A stretch of 64,000 nucleotides of DNA, taken from NCBI GenBank assembly GCA_905221615.1, contig CAJNDT010000001.1:2159894-2223893 (forward strand), given 5' to 3'. The stretch's first letter is position 1. Every line of letters starts with the position of its first letter. Shown in pieces: positions 20,501 through 31,300 of this stretch. The translations under genes were made by a program, and so were the position numbers. This DNA comes from Symbiodinium sp. CCMP2592. Its lineage: Eukaryota > Sar > Dinophyceae > Suessiales > Symbiodiniaceae. Below the pieces are notes generated by a model. It did no database searches and was not told the DNA's origin. It was given only the letters and a program-made list of their open reading frames with translations.

Positions 20501-22914
20501 AGCCCGGAGCTCTTGTGTTGTTTGAGATCGCGTCCCATTCGCCTTCCAATCTTGCCGACATTGCCAAAGGATCAGGCGTTCAAGTTGTCTCGATATCATG
20601 TGACCGTGTTGATCTGTCTGATCCGGTTGTCATCGATCAGCTCATCAGCCAAGTTTCTGCTGTGCCGGGATGCTGTCTAGTTGGTTCTCTGTTAGGTGAC
20701 GGATGGGGAGCTAGATACTCTGGGTGCGTTCACTGGAAGGCTCAGAGGACTTTGCTGGGTTTTCTTCAGGTTGCGCCAGTCATCGTTTCCAATGGTGGCG
20801 AAGTTTCTCTCGAATGGCCACAAGACTCCACGTGTTGGTTGCTTCCCGAAGTTCAAGCCTTCGAGGATCAATTCAGCCTTCGTAGAGTTTCGTTCAAGGG
20901 CTGTTCTCTAGGTATGGTTTCGACATCAGGAGCTCCTTTTGACGCTCCATGGCAAATCATGTCTTCGAGCAAACGGCTAGTCGAAAACTTCAAACCTTTC
21001 AAATGCACTCACGCCTCACATGTTAAGCATTGCTCATCGAGTACGCTTTGGCCACGGGTAGCCTTCTATCCTGAGGCATTTCACAAAGTGCTGCTCATGT
21101 CTCTATTCCCTTTTGCCGAGGCGTTCCAGACGCCAGCGCTCCCATGCGTTCCTTCCTTGCCACAGTTCCATCGTGAAAAGGATTCTAAACCCAAGGTTCC
21201 TCTTGATGTTCTTATGCATGAGTCAGGGATGAAAGAGGTTAAGCTTCCGGGTTTAGTTCACCGCCTTCTCGATAGAAAAGAATGGTCGGGGCAACCAGGA
21301 GCCTACGAGGCAATAAAGAAAGAGAAAGATGGCCTTGTTGATGTTGGGACGTGGCTTGAAAATGAGATAGTGTCCAAAAAGGATGTTCTTGCGTGGGCTA
21401 CTAGGACTTCTAATGTGATCCACTTCGGAAATTTGATGGTCATTTTATCCGTAAAAGGATCTGAGCTGAGTCCTGATCAGTGGCGTCTCAAGGCAAGAAT
21501 AGTCTTCAGGGGTGATGATATCAGGGACCAATCCGGCATGTCTGCTGTATTTGAAGAGCTGTTTGCATCATCCCCATCTTCACTTGAAGGATTGAACACA
21601 GCGGTTGCTGGTGTGACTACCAGCGACGCAGTACGAGCTTACACACAAGCCAAGCTCAAGACGAAGCACCGCACGTACGTCCTCCTACCTCCAGAGCTAG
21701 TCCCACCCGACAAGAAGCACGTCTTCCAACCATGCGCGCCCCTGCACAAAGCGTTGTATGGGCACCCCGAAAGTTCCGCCTATTGGCAGCAACATCTCCA
21801 TGAGATTCTGGTTAAGCTAGGCGGGGTTGAGTTTCCAAACCTTCCTTCGGTTTATTACTTCAAGTCATTCAAGTCCCTAGGATTAGTCTTGTGCATCTAC
21901 GTAGACGACTTGACTTTGTCTGGACGTCGGTCCCTGCATGACGACTTCTGGCGCTCCCTCTCCAAGGAGGTTGAGCTCGAGCCGTACGCAGCCCTTTCAA
22001 GGGTACTTGGAAGATGCCACAGATTCGTGTGCTGGCAAGAAAAGAAAGCACTAGCACTTGAATCAACGGATTTCGCAAAACAGTGTGTTCAATTGTACGA
22101 GACTGTATGTTCGCTTAAGGTTAAACCTCAGCTTACTCCCCATCTCGACATTAGCACACTACCTGCAGCAGACGACGATTGCCGCGGGCAACTTACCGAA
22201 GTTGCCGCGAAAATCTTAATGAAGGTGTTATGGCTTGCAAGGTTAAGTCGGCCCGACTTGATTGTGGCAGTCACAACGCTTGCTTCGCATGTCTGCAGCT
22301 GGTCCAAGAACGATGACCGTCGAGTTCATCGATTGATCGGTTATATTCTTCATTCAGTCGATTACGCATTGATTTTGTGCATCAGCGATTCTCCTTCGGA
22401 TTTACGGTTGTCCCTCTACTGTGATTCCGACTTCGCCGGCTGCATTGACACGTCCCGATCTACCAGCGGATACGTGTTGGCTATCGAAGGCCCAGGAAGC
22501 TTCGCTTTGTTGTCATGGTCGAGTAAACGTCAAAAGGTCGTATCTCGGTCAAGTACTGAAGCAGAGTTCGTTTCACTAAGTGGAGTTCTGTACAACGATG
22601 CAATTCCCTTACATGAAGTCTGGGAGGCCCTCATCCCCGGGATCTGCTTGCATATCTACGAGGATAATCAGGCTTGCATTGCAATCGTCAGAAAAGGATT
22701 CAGTTCCAAACTCCGCCATTTAGGCAAAACTCACCGTGTGAACGTGTCATCGACTTGTGAATATGTCAATGACAGCTCCAATGTCATTCTGGAGTATATC
22801 CACACGAGTGAGCAGAGAGGTGACCCTCTCACCAAAGCGTTGGCAGTCCAGAAATGGTCTCATGCGCTCGAGCTGTTGACAATGTCAACTTCCATTCTAC
22901 CCTCATATAGCTAA
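17485..22914 (+). CDS. Element 2 Pol polyprotein with CCCH finger and inserted 2OG-oxygenase-like and methyltransferase-like segments
   Basis: Numbered from ATG 17689 (1741 aa; the frame is open from 17485). A CCCH finger C-x8-C-x5-C-x3-H lies at about residues 10-29. The protease box is ADTAAGRHL, with Ala in place of the usual Gly after Asp-Thr. At about 285-435 is a double-stranded beta-helix-like segment with H340-x-D342 (GPHKDFH), GGFSGGGVWVEE and a distal H401 (SCIHATMPW). The integrase has H504-x3-H508-x6-C515-x2-C518 and core D554, D620, E651. A Rossmann-like segment at about 938-1150 runs from GALVLFEIASHS to EVSLEWPQDSTCW. RT has D1313 and YVDDL (1404-1408); RNase H has CDSDFAG (D1579, D1581), RSSTEAEF and EDNQA. 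The copia core is certain; the two inserted enzyme-like segments are inferred from motif pattern and may be inactive. Confidence 0.92.
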   Translation, partial: SLCNLPAPKTKAVPAVDGGNGKPKAPPPAAPPKGAPPKADSPPPIAPGAPAPNANAKAKSKAKAKAKAMTDAERAKTPCILFQMPSGCIHGDNCKFSHKAAPPKSKAKAKDGAKSKPGAVAKAVVALVAASSLCTPVISAGPSYAVEWAADTAAGRHLGSAKALFDQGIPRDAFDRFLGASKSPVTFHTGGGPQPGVQTLGFESDNMDLANHYMLDSCPLVRSTGIDVDSGKAFIWLPGSLPFFVSEISQLVVQCPEKYRHYATRVEENVPIFTSQVRFTHGAPNPVSDLSGGLESEGPAAIPSAIQCSEHHPAELRARQMLSSGGNISCRAVRNLFGLVDKEPAARGDHGESFSTGLYRLGGNLGLRTSAHRFPLVTQALNKFACSKLPGFGYTTLCIFSNVTTGPHKDFHNANLDNAVISLGGFSGGGVWVEESGGTTPCPGDPDKLGKVLNFKNGVIRFRAKSCIHATMPWKGDHVVVVLFSAKHPSEVKGSHCEELRALGFPIDSCEEPLPAYAAEAPEGSAADAPPEGPGADASAEGVGEVEQDDGAEDKVPERIRKLRDQAMSLEHRLFHFPKNPFCDICNQARMLSRRVRGKPRDTEEEPDPFEASEFGEVIAADHIHVFRSPDDSDAPDKSYVVLCLRDKYTGLFAAYPGNDRSTSAVVTALRKFVGRRICSKPVTLVSDAADEFEAAAEEMGWISSPSLPNRFPHNAQLEREIRTFQEGVRSWFLEAGFSIRPELWPAACRYGAIALNLTLPSPQDESLCRWDFNIEDSGRDEVCIRKLILGQLVFYRHKHESKFGPNAAPGVFAGWRLEPGGIYRSVTLVLDLEKLRSKIGAWTEPISVPEAELYVRSGDPVFPLRNAAEHALLTFADEGDVPAQEPLPIPFTPHVFTEQGERKKLRRIYITYARFRKIGPTPGCYACDNDKSNHNAECIARFEKAFGREAKAPETPVPKDFLSYEELQLPRPPARPDGDHLSDYEPSETGLEDPLALPAMFRHQKPGALVLFEIASHSPSNLADIAKGSGVQVVSISCDRVDLSDPVVIDQLISQVSAVPGCCLVGSLLGDGWGARYSGCVHWKAQRTLLGFLQVAPVIVSNGGEVSLEWPQDSTCWLLPEVQAFEDQFSLRRVSFKGCSLGMVSTSGAPFDAPWQIMSSSKRLVENFKPFKCTHASHVKHCSSSTLWPRVAFYPEAFHKVLLMSLFPFAEAFQTPALPCVPSLPQFHREKDSKPKVPLDVLMHESGMKEVKLPGLVHRLLDRKEWSGQPGAYEAIKKEKDGLVDVGTWLENEIVSKKDVLAWATRTSNVIHFGNLMVILSVKGSELSPDQWRLKARIVFRGDDIRDQSGMSAVFEELFASSPSSLEGLNTAVAGVTTSDAVRAYTQAKLKTKHRTYVLLPPELVPPDKKHVFQPCAPLHKALYGHPESSAYWQQHLHEILVKLGGVEFPNLPSVYYFKSFKSLGLVLCIYVDDLTLSGRRSLHDDFWRSLSKEVELEPYAALSRVLGRCHRFVCWQEKKALALESTDFAKQCVQLYETVCSLKVKPQLTPHLDISTLPAADDDCRGQLTEVAAKILMKVLWLARLSRPDLIVAVTTLASHVCSWSKNDDRRVHRLIGYILHSVDYALILCISDSPSDLRLSLYCDSDFAGCIDTSRSTSGYVLAIEGPGSFALLSWSSKRQKVVSRSSTEAEFVSLSGVLYNDAIPLHEVWEALIPGICLHIYEDNQACIAIVRKGFSSKLRHLGKTHRVNVSSTCEYVNDSSNVILEYIHTSEQRGDPLTKALAVQKWSHALELLTMSTSILPSYS

Positions 22915-23160
22915 GCTTGGGTTGGATTGGATGTTAAATCGGGTTATGATGCTGAGCACTTTATGCCCTCGAAGCTAAGCTTCACTTGTCAAGACCTCCT
23001 GGTTGTTTGGCTGCTCCTTGCGCCACATCAGGGTGGTCATGGAATCAACCGTCACTGACCGTGTCGTGACACATCGGTCAAGAAATCAACGGCAGGTTGT
23101 TTTCCCCAGTTCGTTAATTAAATGGATCCATTTGCATTGATGTACAGATTTTCCAAGTCA
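22915..23160 (+). other. 3' untranslated region of element 2
   Basis: Non-coding sequence between the Pol stop and the polypurine tract. No further ORF is seen. It includes a short AT-rich stretch (TTAATTAAATGGATCC, about 23115-23130). Confidence 0.7.
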
Positions 23161-23171
23161 GGAGGGGGGAG
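23161..23171 (+). promoter_or_regulatory. Polypurine tract of element 2
   Basis: GGAGGGGGGAG immediately before the 3' LTR, in the position and composition expected for the RNase H-resistant plus-strand primer. Confidence 0.85.
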
Positions 23172-23390
23172 TTGAAGAATTGCGTACAACCTCCATGTAA
23201 AGTAATGTTACCTGACTGTGCAACTTCTGTGACATGGTTAATGCCAACTTCTTTTGGCTCAAGATTAAAAGAGGCGCACTGAGTCGTGCTTCTTCGTTCA
23301 GGGCCGGGGTTCCTTTTGGGGTTTCCCTTCCCTTTCCTTCTTGTTCCTACCCTAACATAGTGGCTTCTGTGTTTGGGGTCGGAATAACTG
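23171..23390 (+). repeat. 3' LTR of element 2
   Basis: 220 bp, 218 of 220 positions identical to 13988-14207. It contains the same spliced-leader relic at 23252-23263 and is followed by the target-site copy AAGCA. Confidence 0.95.
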
Positions 23391-23395
23391 AAGCA
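23391..23395. other. Target-site duplication, right copy (AAGCA)
   Basis: Matches 13983-13987; see the left copy for the two-base ambiguity. Confidence 0.85.
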
Positions 23396-26300
23396 TGCCG
23401 CGTGCGGCCGTCATAGCAAAAGCTAGTCTCAAGGTCGATCCCAGTCTCTCGGCTTTGTTCAGACAAATCTCCAGAGCATGAACTTTCCTGGCAAAGTCTC
23501 GGATTTGCAGGATTCTCTCCCGACATCACGCAAAAAAGCTCGAAATAGTTGTTGCTGCTTGCTCGGATGCTTTCGTGAACTGAGAGCTGAGGAGACGGTT
23601 CGCTGGGGAGAGCAGCTTGGACTGGTAATGACTCATCCGGAGGAGTCGGGATCTGCAGAATCTAAAGATTGAGATGCTTTCCGACGCTTCCTTTCTGTCG
23701 CCCTTCTGAAAGCGGATGCGAGGTATGTGGCATTCTCCATCTTTCTGGGAGTCTGGTCCACCACCTTCCTGGCAAGGTGGGCTCGGATCCTTGGGGATCC
23801 TCGAGGGGTGCCGGGGAGCTTCGGGTGCCTGGCGACAGGTACAAGCATATGAAGAACCTGAAGGCCGGGGCCGGGCGGGCCGGGCCGATGCTTTTGGGGA
23901 CGAGCTCGAAATCCGAGAAATCGCTCTGCTTGGCGACTGATTTGGAGAATGTTCCTGGAATGGCACGCCCCTTTTCGAAAATCTCGCCCCGACTTGAAGA
24001 GCAAGTTTCTGGAACCGGGACATGCCGGGAAACAGCGACACTGACTGCGATGCTTAGAGTTAAGACAAGAGACAGCACAGATGTTGGCACAGTTTCTGCT
24101 GCAGGTCCTCAAGTGGGGCATGAAGCACCACGATCGAGAATTTGCCGAAATCCGCAGGTTCAGGGTGTGGGCATGCAGATTCAAGTCGCGATCACATGCA
24201 TGATGCTGCAGTGATTGACTCAGTCCTTTTCGTCATGTCTTCATCACTGGCCAGGCAGTTTCGCGACGACTACAGAGACAGCTGGGGAGAGTATTTTCAA
24301 CAACTCTTGCACTGGACCGCTTCGGGGCACGCAGTGTGATTTGCAAGACGCGTGCGACATGTTTCAAATTTTAACACAGTTCCAATGTCGATGACGAGAG
24401 CCCATATCGCAGAGAGTGAGGCAACGCGTAACGAAACCAAACATATGCCGAGCCCCAACACTCATTCCGTATCCGAGCCCGAGGGTCTGCCGGAATGCAG
24501 GAAGTCTGCCATTACATGCTCCCGCACCGGTGAAAGCGGCACCAACTCAGACCAGGGGAAGCTCGGTTTCCTAAGTACCATGTCGCTGTGAATGTAAAAG
24601 TTAACCCTTGTCACAAGAAAAGGACGGAGGAAACGCTTCATGGTTCGATTTCTTCGGCTCGAAACTGGATTCCGTTCACTGCATCGAACATTTTGCTATC
24701 TCAATCCACTCGCGGGAGGGAGTGGACTGCAGATCACATCGCCCAAGCAACACCCCTGATCCTGCACCAGAGCCGACACAGAAGAAGTATGGATGCATGA
24801 GTGTGCTGGTTTGGTACATCAGGAGAGCCACCCGTCAGATCGGCAGTCAACTGCACAGTACTGCGTCGGTCGGTTTCTTTCTCAATGTGGAGGCTCTTTC
24901 TATTCCTTGTACTGTCACTTCAGTGACGATCATGTAGGCATTGGTGATCATTCCACTCAGCACCTCTTATGTAGTATGCAATCAACGAGACTTCTTGTCC
25001 AATCACATTTCATGCAAAAGTTGCTATTCTTGCTATTCGCAATTACTTCTCAGCTTTAAAGCAGCAGCTGCCGTGATCTTGCTGCAGCGGTCAGTTTTAC
25101 ATGACTACGACTTCTCTGGTCATCACCAAGACCATTGCTGCTTCTATATACATGGCATAGCAATGTACTTGCAGTCTTCGTGCTTTTCTAGATTGCTCGC
25201 AGGTGCTGTCGCCGTGTCGACCGAAATGCTGCGACTTGCTGATGTGCTGTAGGATCAAGGTTAGTATTTGTTACAGCACCGATGGAAACACGTGTCTTCG
25301 TACCCAAACTACATGGAGAGCATCATGGAGTCAATGAGGGTTTGTCATTGACAAGTATTTGAAGGAGTTCAGCTGGCAGACTGATGCCGTCGCTGGAAAG
25401 CAGTCGCCGCTGTAAACTCGTTATTTCGACAAAGCTGTTATGTTACTTATGTTTGTACCGGAATGCATGTCGCACCATGTCCATCTACATTGTGACCCGG
25501 GTTCGTGCACAAACGAACCTGCAAACAAGACAGAAGCTTCTTGCCCAAGAGCATACATACACTGCCGGGGAAGCATCAGGCAGACAGCCCAGAAGCACTG
25601 TCTGCCAGGATTCTCTGTGCCGCCTTCATGGCCGAAACAGTTTTCTTCACGCTATTTGCAACTCGTTTGCACAGTACCGTCGCGAATTTTCGTAATGGTT
25701 CCTGGGCGTGGTCGCCTCTCCGCATTGTCACTAGTCGTTACCGTCTTCAAGGTCAGCCAGCTGCGGATAAAAGCTCGGGTAGATCCGATGGGGCGATCCT
25801 ACGGAATCCGGTATCTGGGCAGTGATGGGTTTTGAAGCAAGTGTCGAGACAGTCGCTGTGGCCGCGAGGCACCAACACCTACAGGCATACGGAAAGTGTC
25901 TTGAATGCAGACTGAGCGAGCAGGGTATTGCGCTCGTCTCGAGCTGCGGCGTACCATAAGAAGGTACATGATCACTGCCAACATCAAGATTGTCGACTAT
26001 CTCTGGACATCCCTGTCCACATACCTGTCCAAGAACGAAAATTGGAGGACGGCTTCGCGGGCTTCGCTCTCTGTAACGCGGGGGTGCTTGAAGGACGCCA
26101 GGAGAGCTGCGCAACAAGGCCTCGGAGAAGCTGTTTGCTGTCAAGCGTCTCGGAAAGCCACCAGCATCCCCTTCAGGTATTCTTGACGTTTCCGGCAGAA
26201 TGTCCGCTTCTCCACTGAATCTCAGGTTCGTTGTTTACTACTACCCCTTCCTCTACACGAAGCTTCGCCACAATCAGCTTCTGTTGTCCGGCACGGGTTG

Positions 26301-27935
26301 GAAATGATGATGCTGTGCCTGACGTCAGCCGGATTGCGTCCAGGATCTTCATCAAACCTGCAATTTATGACATCGACATCCAGCCATGCTTCAAGGCAAG
26401 TCGATCCTTGTACCCTTCGATATGAAGTCGGACACTGCAGCCGGGTGCCATTGTCAACGCGCAAGAGGCATTGAGCAGCGATCTACGACTGTTTTTCTTC
26501 ACGCAGATTGCTATGGAGGCCGTTAGACCAGGATCAATCATTGGGTGCGACCGCTCCATTGTTGTCTTCTGTCATATGCTACCGCACCACAAACGGCAGG
26601 TCATATTTCTCTTTGTGTCTTTGCTTACTTCCTGGCTCAAGGTGGGCACAGTCTTGTTCCCACTGAAACGAATCAGCGGCTTGTTGATTGCTTGACCATG
26701 CACCCATCGTGGGCACTGCGTGAGCATTCGACGCAGGTTGCTTCCGAACGAAGGCGCTTCGCCAACAAGGAGTATTCGTACTTAGCTCCTTGAGTGAACT
26801 AGCTGCTGGCCCCTGCAACCTTGCATGTACTCCTGGGCAGCTGAGGAATACCAGGCCAAATGTCCTGAATATTCAGATGAAGACGCTTGGACTGAGAGTT
26901 GGAGAGAGACCAGGTCTGGAGTCTTCTTGTCAGATGCGTGCACAAATGCCGAGGACTTGATGTCGGATGTGCAGCTTCAGGTGATCAACTACGGGTTCTT
27001 AGTGATGTTGCTTGGCTTAGTGCAGTGGTGAGAAATGCCCAGCATGCGGAGTTTGTGCTAGTGAACGGCCGTTGAGGTTTGGAGTCTGCTTGCCATACGT
27101 GCACTTGACTTAGCTTCTTCTCGACGTGGAGAGCGCTAGCTGTTCTGTCCACACTGACGGTCAGGTGCTGCATCTGCTTCTGTGTGAACTTTCTGCACGG
27201 GCCTGAAACGAAGACCGGGGGGTCCATTTTCCATGCATGACAGCTTTCGACTATGTGCTTGCATCGAGGTTCAAGCGCATCCTTGCGTGCGCCTGCAGTG
27301 TGTGGGAGGTATTGTGCAAAACCTTAAGGCTTCGTTCGTCTAGCAGTTCTGATTCCCAAAATTTGTGCAGTTCCTGCAAATGACAGGAAATTCAAGTGCG
27401 TTCTATGCACGGCCCCTCGCAGAATGCAAGAGCATGCCCTCCAATCCCGCATGCATTGAGGCATAACATGCATGCATTGACGCATAGCACGCATCATGGG
27501 CATGCACGGCTTGAGCAGCAGAATGCCATGCCCCGAACCTCACAGAAGATACCATCTGACTGAAACAGGATGTTAGGCTCTGGAGTTGAGGAGTGTTGGT
27601 CAGAAGGCATCTTCCGGTCAAGTGACGTTAACAGTTGCGGCGTTGCTGCAAGGCTTTCGGGTGTTGTGTGGCCGCCGACCACCTAAGTTCTAATTGCCCC
27701 GAGCCACAGCTTGACACTTCCAAAGGTGCAGGCTTGCTGTGGCATTGTTGCGTTCAGTTGCAGGTACAAGGTCTCGTACATCTACCAAAGGCCGAGCCCT
27801 TTCGGAGCTGAAGGATTTGGCGCTGAGGACAGAGTTTCTGTACTGCCTACTGTAACAGCTGCCTAGCATGTAGCTTGGGGGGCCGTGGGCCTGTGAGGAG
27901 ACTGGCACGCTCCACTTATCTGTTCTGCAATTCAG
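23396..27935. other. Unassigned sequence right of element 2
   Basis: No domain was recognised. Three overlapping minus-strand frames and several + frames are open over 23526-24214. One minus frame (ATG near 24088) starts with a signal-peptide-like hydrophobic run, but the strand cannot be decided. The rest has only short frames and is probably intergenic or intronic. Confidence 0.4.
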
Positions 27936-28373
27936 GACATCATAACCCTTCTGTCGTGGATCGGTGTGATCTTCAACACCTTCTTGGTGGCTTGGCTTGA
28001 AACGCAGAATAGCACAACGAGTGGCAGTCACGAAGACCTTTCCATTCAGGTGATCTTTGTGTCGCCGCTATGCGGTGACATGAGCTTGCCCCCGAGCTCT
28101 TCTTCAAGCGGTACTCTTGCGAAGCTCTAGGGATGTCTGTGTGTTGCTTGAATTCCGACGGAGAAGCCTCGACCTCCCACCTGCGGCAAAGAGCCCACGA
28201 TGTGAACTTGGAGTCGCTTTTCCTGAGGTTTCGAGCGCAAGCTGCTAATTTTCATATCTGCTGCATCCTCAGGTTCTGAGAGCAGTGCAGACAGGCAGCA
28301 GATCAGTAATCTGCTGCAGGTTGAGAACGCAATCCTTGTGCTCAAGACTCTCATAGACACGGTCCGGCACTAA
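27936..28373 (+). CDS. Putative exons of an unrecognised membrane protein
   Basis: After an acceptor-like TGCAATTCAG, 27936-28049 encodes 38 codons with one membrane-spanning-like segment (IITLLSWIGVIFNTFLVAW) and ends CAG before GTGATC, a GT donor. Downstream, a frame from about 28133 to C28232 (RQRAHDVNLESLFLRF) can be joined through a GA...AG intron (28233-28272) to 28273-28373 (QQISNLLQVENAILVLK, amphipathic helix) and a stop. The link between the membrane exon and the two later ones is not established. There is no family match. Upstream exons must exist if real. Confidence 0.4.
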
Positions 28374-31300
28374 CAGCCCTGTGTAGCTTGCGGCTGCTAG
28401 CGGCTGCACAGCTGCATCGCTTTCGCAGGCAATCGGTCCCAGCAGCACAGCGCAGCGAAGGATCGAAGAGCTTCTTGGTTACAGTTCACACAGGTGGCAG
28501 TTTCTGACAGCACGACATGCCCCCCTGTGCCTCGGTGCTCGGATATTCGAGGCATCAGGCGAAGGTGATCCCAAAGATCCTGCCCCTTGGTTTGCAAGTC
28601 TTCGCAAGTGGCCATCGTGCGCAGTCCAGTTCCCTCTCCCTACTTAGGCAGGAGCACAATCCAACAAGCTGGAGCGTGCTTGTGTTGCCAGCTTGATTGG
28701 CGCATAGAACTCGTGCAAGCCTCCTATTGGTGTTTTGCCAGGCAAAGAGAGCTTCAAGCCTTGCGTTGCCGAACGGACGAAGCAGCTTGTGCTGAACTTC
28801 AGTGTGGCGAAACTTGCCGAGCCGCGACATCTGATGCACTTGCATCATGCCAAAAAATTCCACGGTCATGACAAGGGCAGAGTGGAGCTGGCATTGAGCC
28901 TTGGGGTCATCCTGTACAATCTTGGATGGTGCAATCTCTTGCATCGCTACACCTCCGGGTCGAAGTGCATCTGACAGTGCCGTTGCGTGTGCAGGTATTG
29001 GGGAGATGCTCCGATGCACCTAGGAGTCCAGTCACAATCGATGGAAGATGTAGCTTGGTGTGCTGATGTGAAGCAGGGAAGCAGACTACAGACACAGAAG
29101 AACACAGAGAAACCGGGTAGACGAGAGTAGGGAGAGAATGTCCATCAGCATCCCCGGCTTCTGCCGCAGACTTGCAATGCCAAGCCAGCGGTCAGTGCTA
29201 CAGAGTGCATGGACTTCAAGACGAAGTCTTGCCCCACAGCCAAAGTCTGTGTAGATAAAGGGCTGGCAAAATTCTGCCCTGGCCTTGTATGTATGGATAG
29301 ATTGCAGAGTCAGCGCGACTTTGCGAAGTAGGCAAGCTGTTCGATGCAACCGGATCTCATGTGGATTCAAGCAGTGGTCGGACGGGCTAACACTCCTTTG
29401 CTGCATGGGAGTATTCCCTGCGAGCATGTTTTCAAGACCCCGGCGTCGTCCAGGAAAATGGAGCGGTCGAACAAGACACCGAGACACCTGTGAGAGCGGC
29501 TGAGTGTGAAAGAGGCCCAAAGCTCTTCTCTGCTCGCAGCTGTTTCAACGTAGCAGCCAGGCAGGGTGCCCGGGGGGGTTACCTGCCTGTGCACAGGCCG
29601 GTCTCCGCTGGAATCGTCCACTCTCACAGTACACGTTTCATTTGGTGCTGCTGCGACGATAATGGCCACCCCTGTGGCAGATGCGGCTGTATGGAGCCTG
29701 GAAGCTGCTTCCTCTGCTGCCATGGGCGTTGCTTGTCTTCAGAGCCTTTTGCCCGACGCGTGCGCTTTCTCTTCTGCTGCCTCGGGTGCGGATTTTCAGG
29801 CGGGCATTGCTCAGCCGCAGGGCCGAAGCTGGTGTGGGCCTCATGCGAGGTTGTAGGGCCGGCGGGATCCTCCAAAGTTGCAGTTCCACTTAGTCAGCCT
29901 AGGGCCTAGCATGTTGGGCCCTGGTGACCACCTGGTGATCACGAGAACGGTCAACTCGCCCGCTTAAAGCGCAAAGCCGGCAGGCCTAGCCTCCTTGGCG
30001 GCCTCTGAAGAGGGAGAGGCAAAGGGCAAGCGTTGGCACATCACTATAGTGCTCCTGAAGCCTATATTCGCTGAGGCCCGGCAGAGTTCGGACTTGATCT
30101 TAGAGGCGTGCATGCAGCAGGACCAGTGGCATCGTCCGGCTCCCATGACCAGATGCCCTGACATGATTAGCAGATGTCCATGTGCCGCACACCAAGGCGT
30201 TTTGCTTCGCAGCCGGCTAAAGGGCGTTTGCATGGAGATGTGCCATGCACCTAGTTGCCTTCGTCGAGGTTTACGCAATAGATGCCGCCTTGAATCACAA
30301 AACTTAAAACCTCCAGGATGCTATGGACTCTAGTTCGGGCATTGGTATATTCCAAGGGGTTATTGCGATTGACTGAGGCAAGACCGCACGGCTCCGAGAA
30401 TTTTATCTGTGGCAAGTCCACCACAGCAGAGTTCGCTTTCGAGTAGTGTACACAGAGCAAATCCAAGCAGCCTGATGACACCTTGCGAGGTTGGGCTGTA
30501 TCCAAACTGTCCACAATGTGGCAGTGGGTCGGCATCCGCTGCTGCTGGGCATCCGGGCGACGTCGCAATCCCAGGGCCGTCTACCGAAGCCTCGCCAGGT
30601 GCCCAGTGGCTCTGCTGCTTTCTTCCCTCTGGGTGTTGAAATTCTCACCGGCTCCAATCGCCTGGATAGTTCCCTCATTTAGTGACCCCGTCTCACATGA
30701 CAGCAATCCCTGGCTGTGCCTTTCCGAGTGCTTTTGCAATTGTATGATGCGCTCGGAAGCTGCCACTTGAATCGTTTTCTGTCCGAGGACCTGGGATAGC
30801 ATTCTCTTTCACATGGAACAGATGGGCCAGTGGGGAAGGGACATGATCAGGCGGGAAACTCAGCAGCGGAGGGTGTTTTTGAGAATCTTGTACGATGTTG
30901 CAAGGCACTGGGAGAATCCCGAGAAAACTTCTCAATTACAACTGTAGGGGGCCTTGGAAGTGACTTTGCCTCTCGCATTGAGAGCATGCAGCAGCTTGAA
31001 TGAAGGTCTGCGCGTACTTCCGCCAACAGCACGCTGCAGACAGAAATGAACGCATCCAGCTGCGTTGCTGCAGATGCCACGTGCGGGTGCCTGGTTTATG
31101 TAGTTCTGCTGGCTTTTCTCGTCCTGATGGACAGTGCCCTTCGCCGAGGCGACGGAAAGAGCTTCAAGGCGAGGTGCTCCTGGGATTGTGAAGCACTTCT
31201 CCAGTTCTGTTGGGGTGGCAGCCAGCAGAGTATGGCTTCAATCAGCTCTGGCCGAGAAAGAGCCCTGCAGCTCAGGAAGGCTAAGTAGAAGTCAGAATCA

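Larger units (their letters stand above)
13983..23395 (+). mobile_element. Element 2: complete Ty1/copia retrotransposon with target-site duplication and extra enzyme-like domains
   Basis: Two 220-bp direct repeats (13988-14207 and 23171-23390) flank 8.96 kb of internal DNA. AAGCA directly precedes the first repeat and directly follows the second. A primer-binding-like TGGTTATCAG begins at the first LTR end, and a G-rich polypurine tract (23161-23171) precedes the second. Inside, in order on the + strand: a HAD-like ORF, Gag, CCCH finger, protease, a 2OG-oxygenase-like segment, integrase, a Rossmann/methyltransferase-like segment, RT and RNase H. The LTRs differ at only two positions (14083/23266 and 14106/23289), so insertion is recent. 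The ORFs nevertheless carry about four single-base frame breaks, so this copy is either newly dead, mobilised in trans, or contains assembly indels. Confidence 0.95.
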
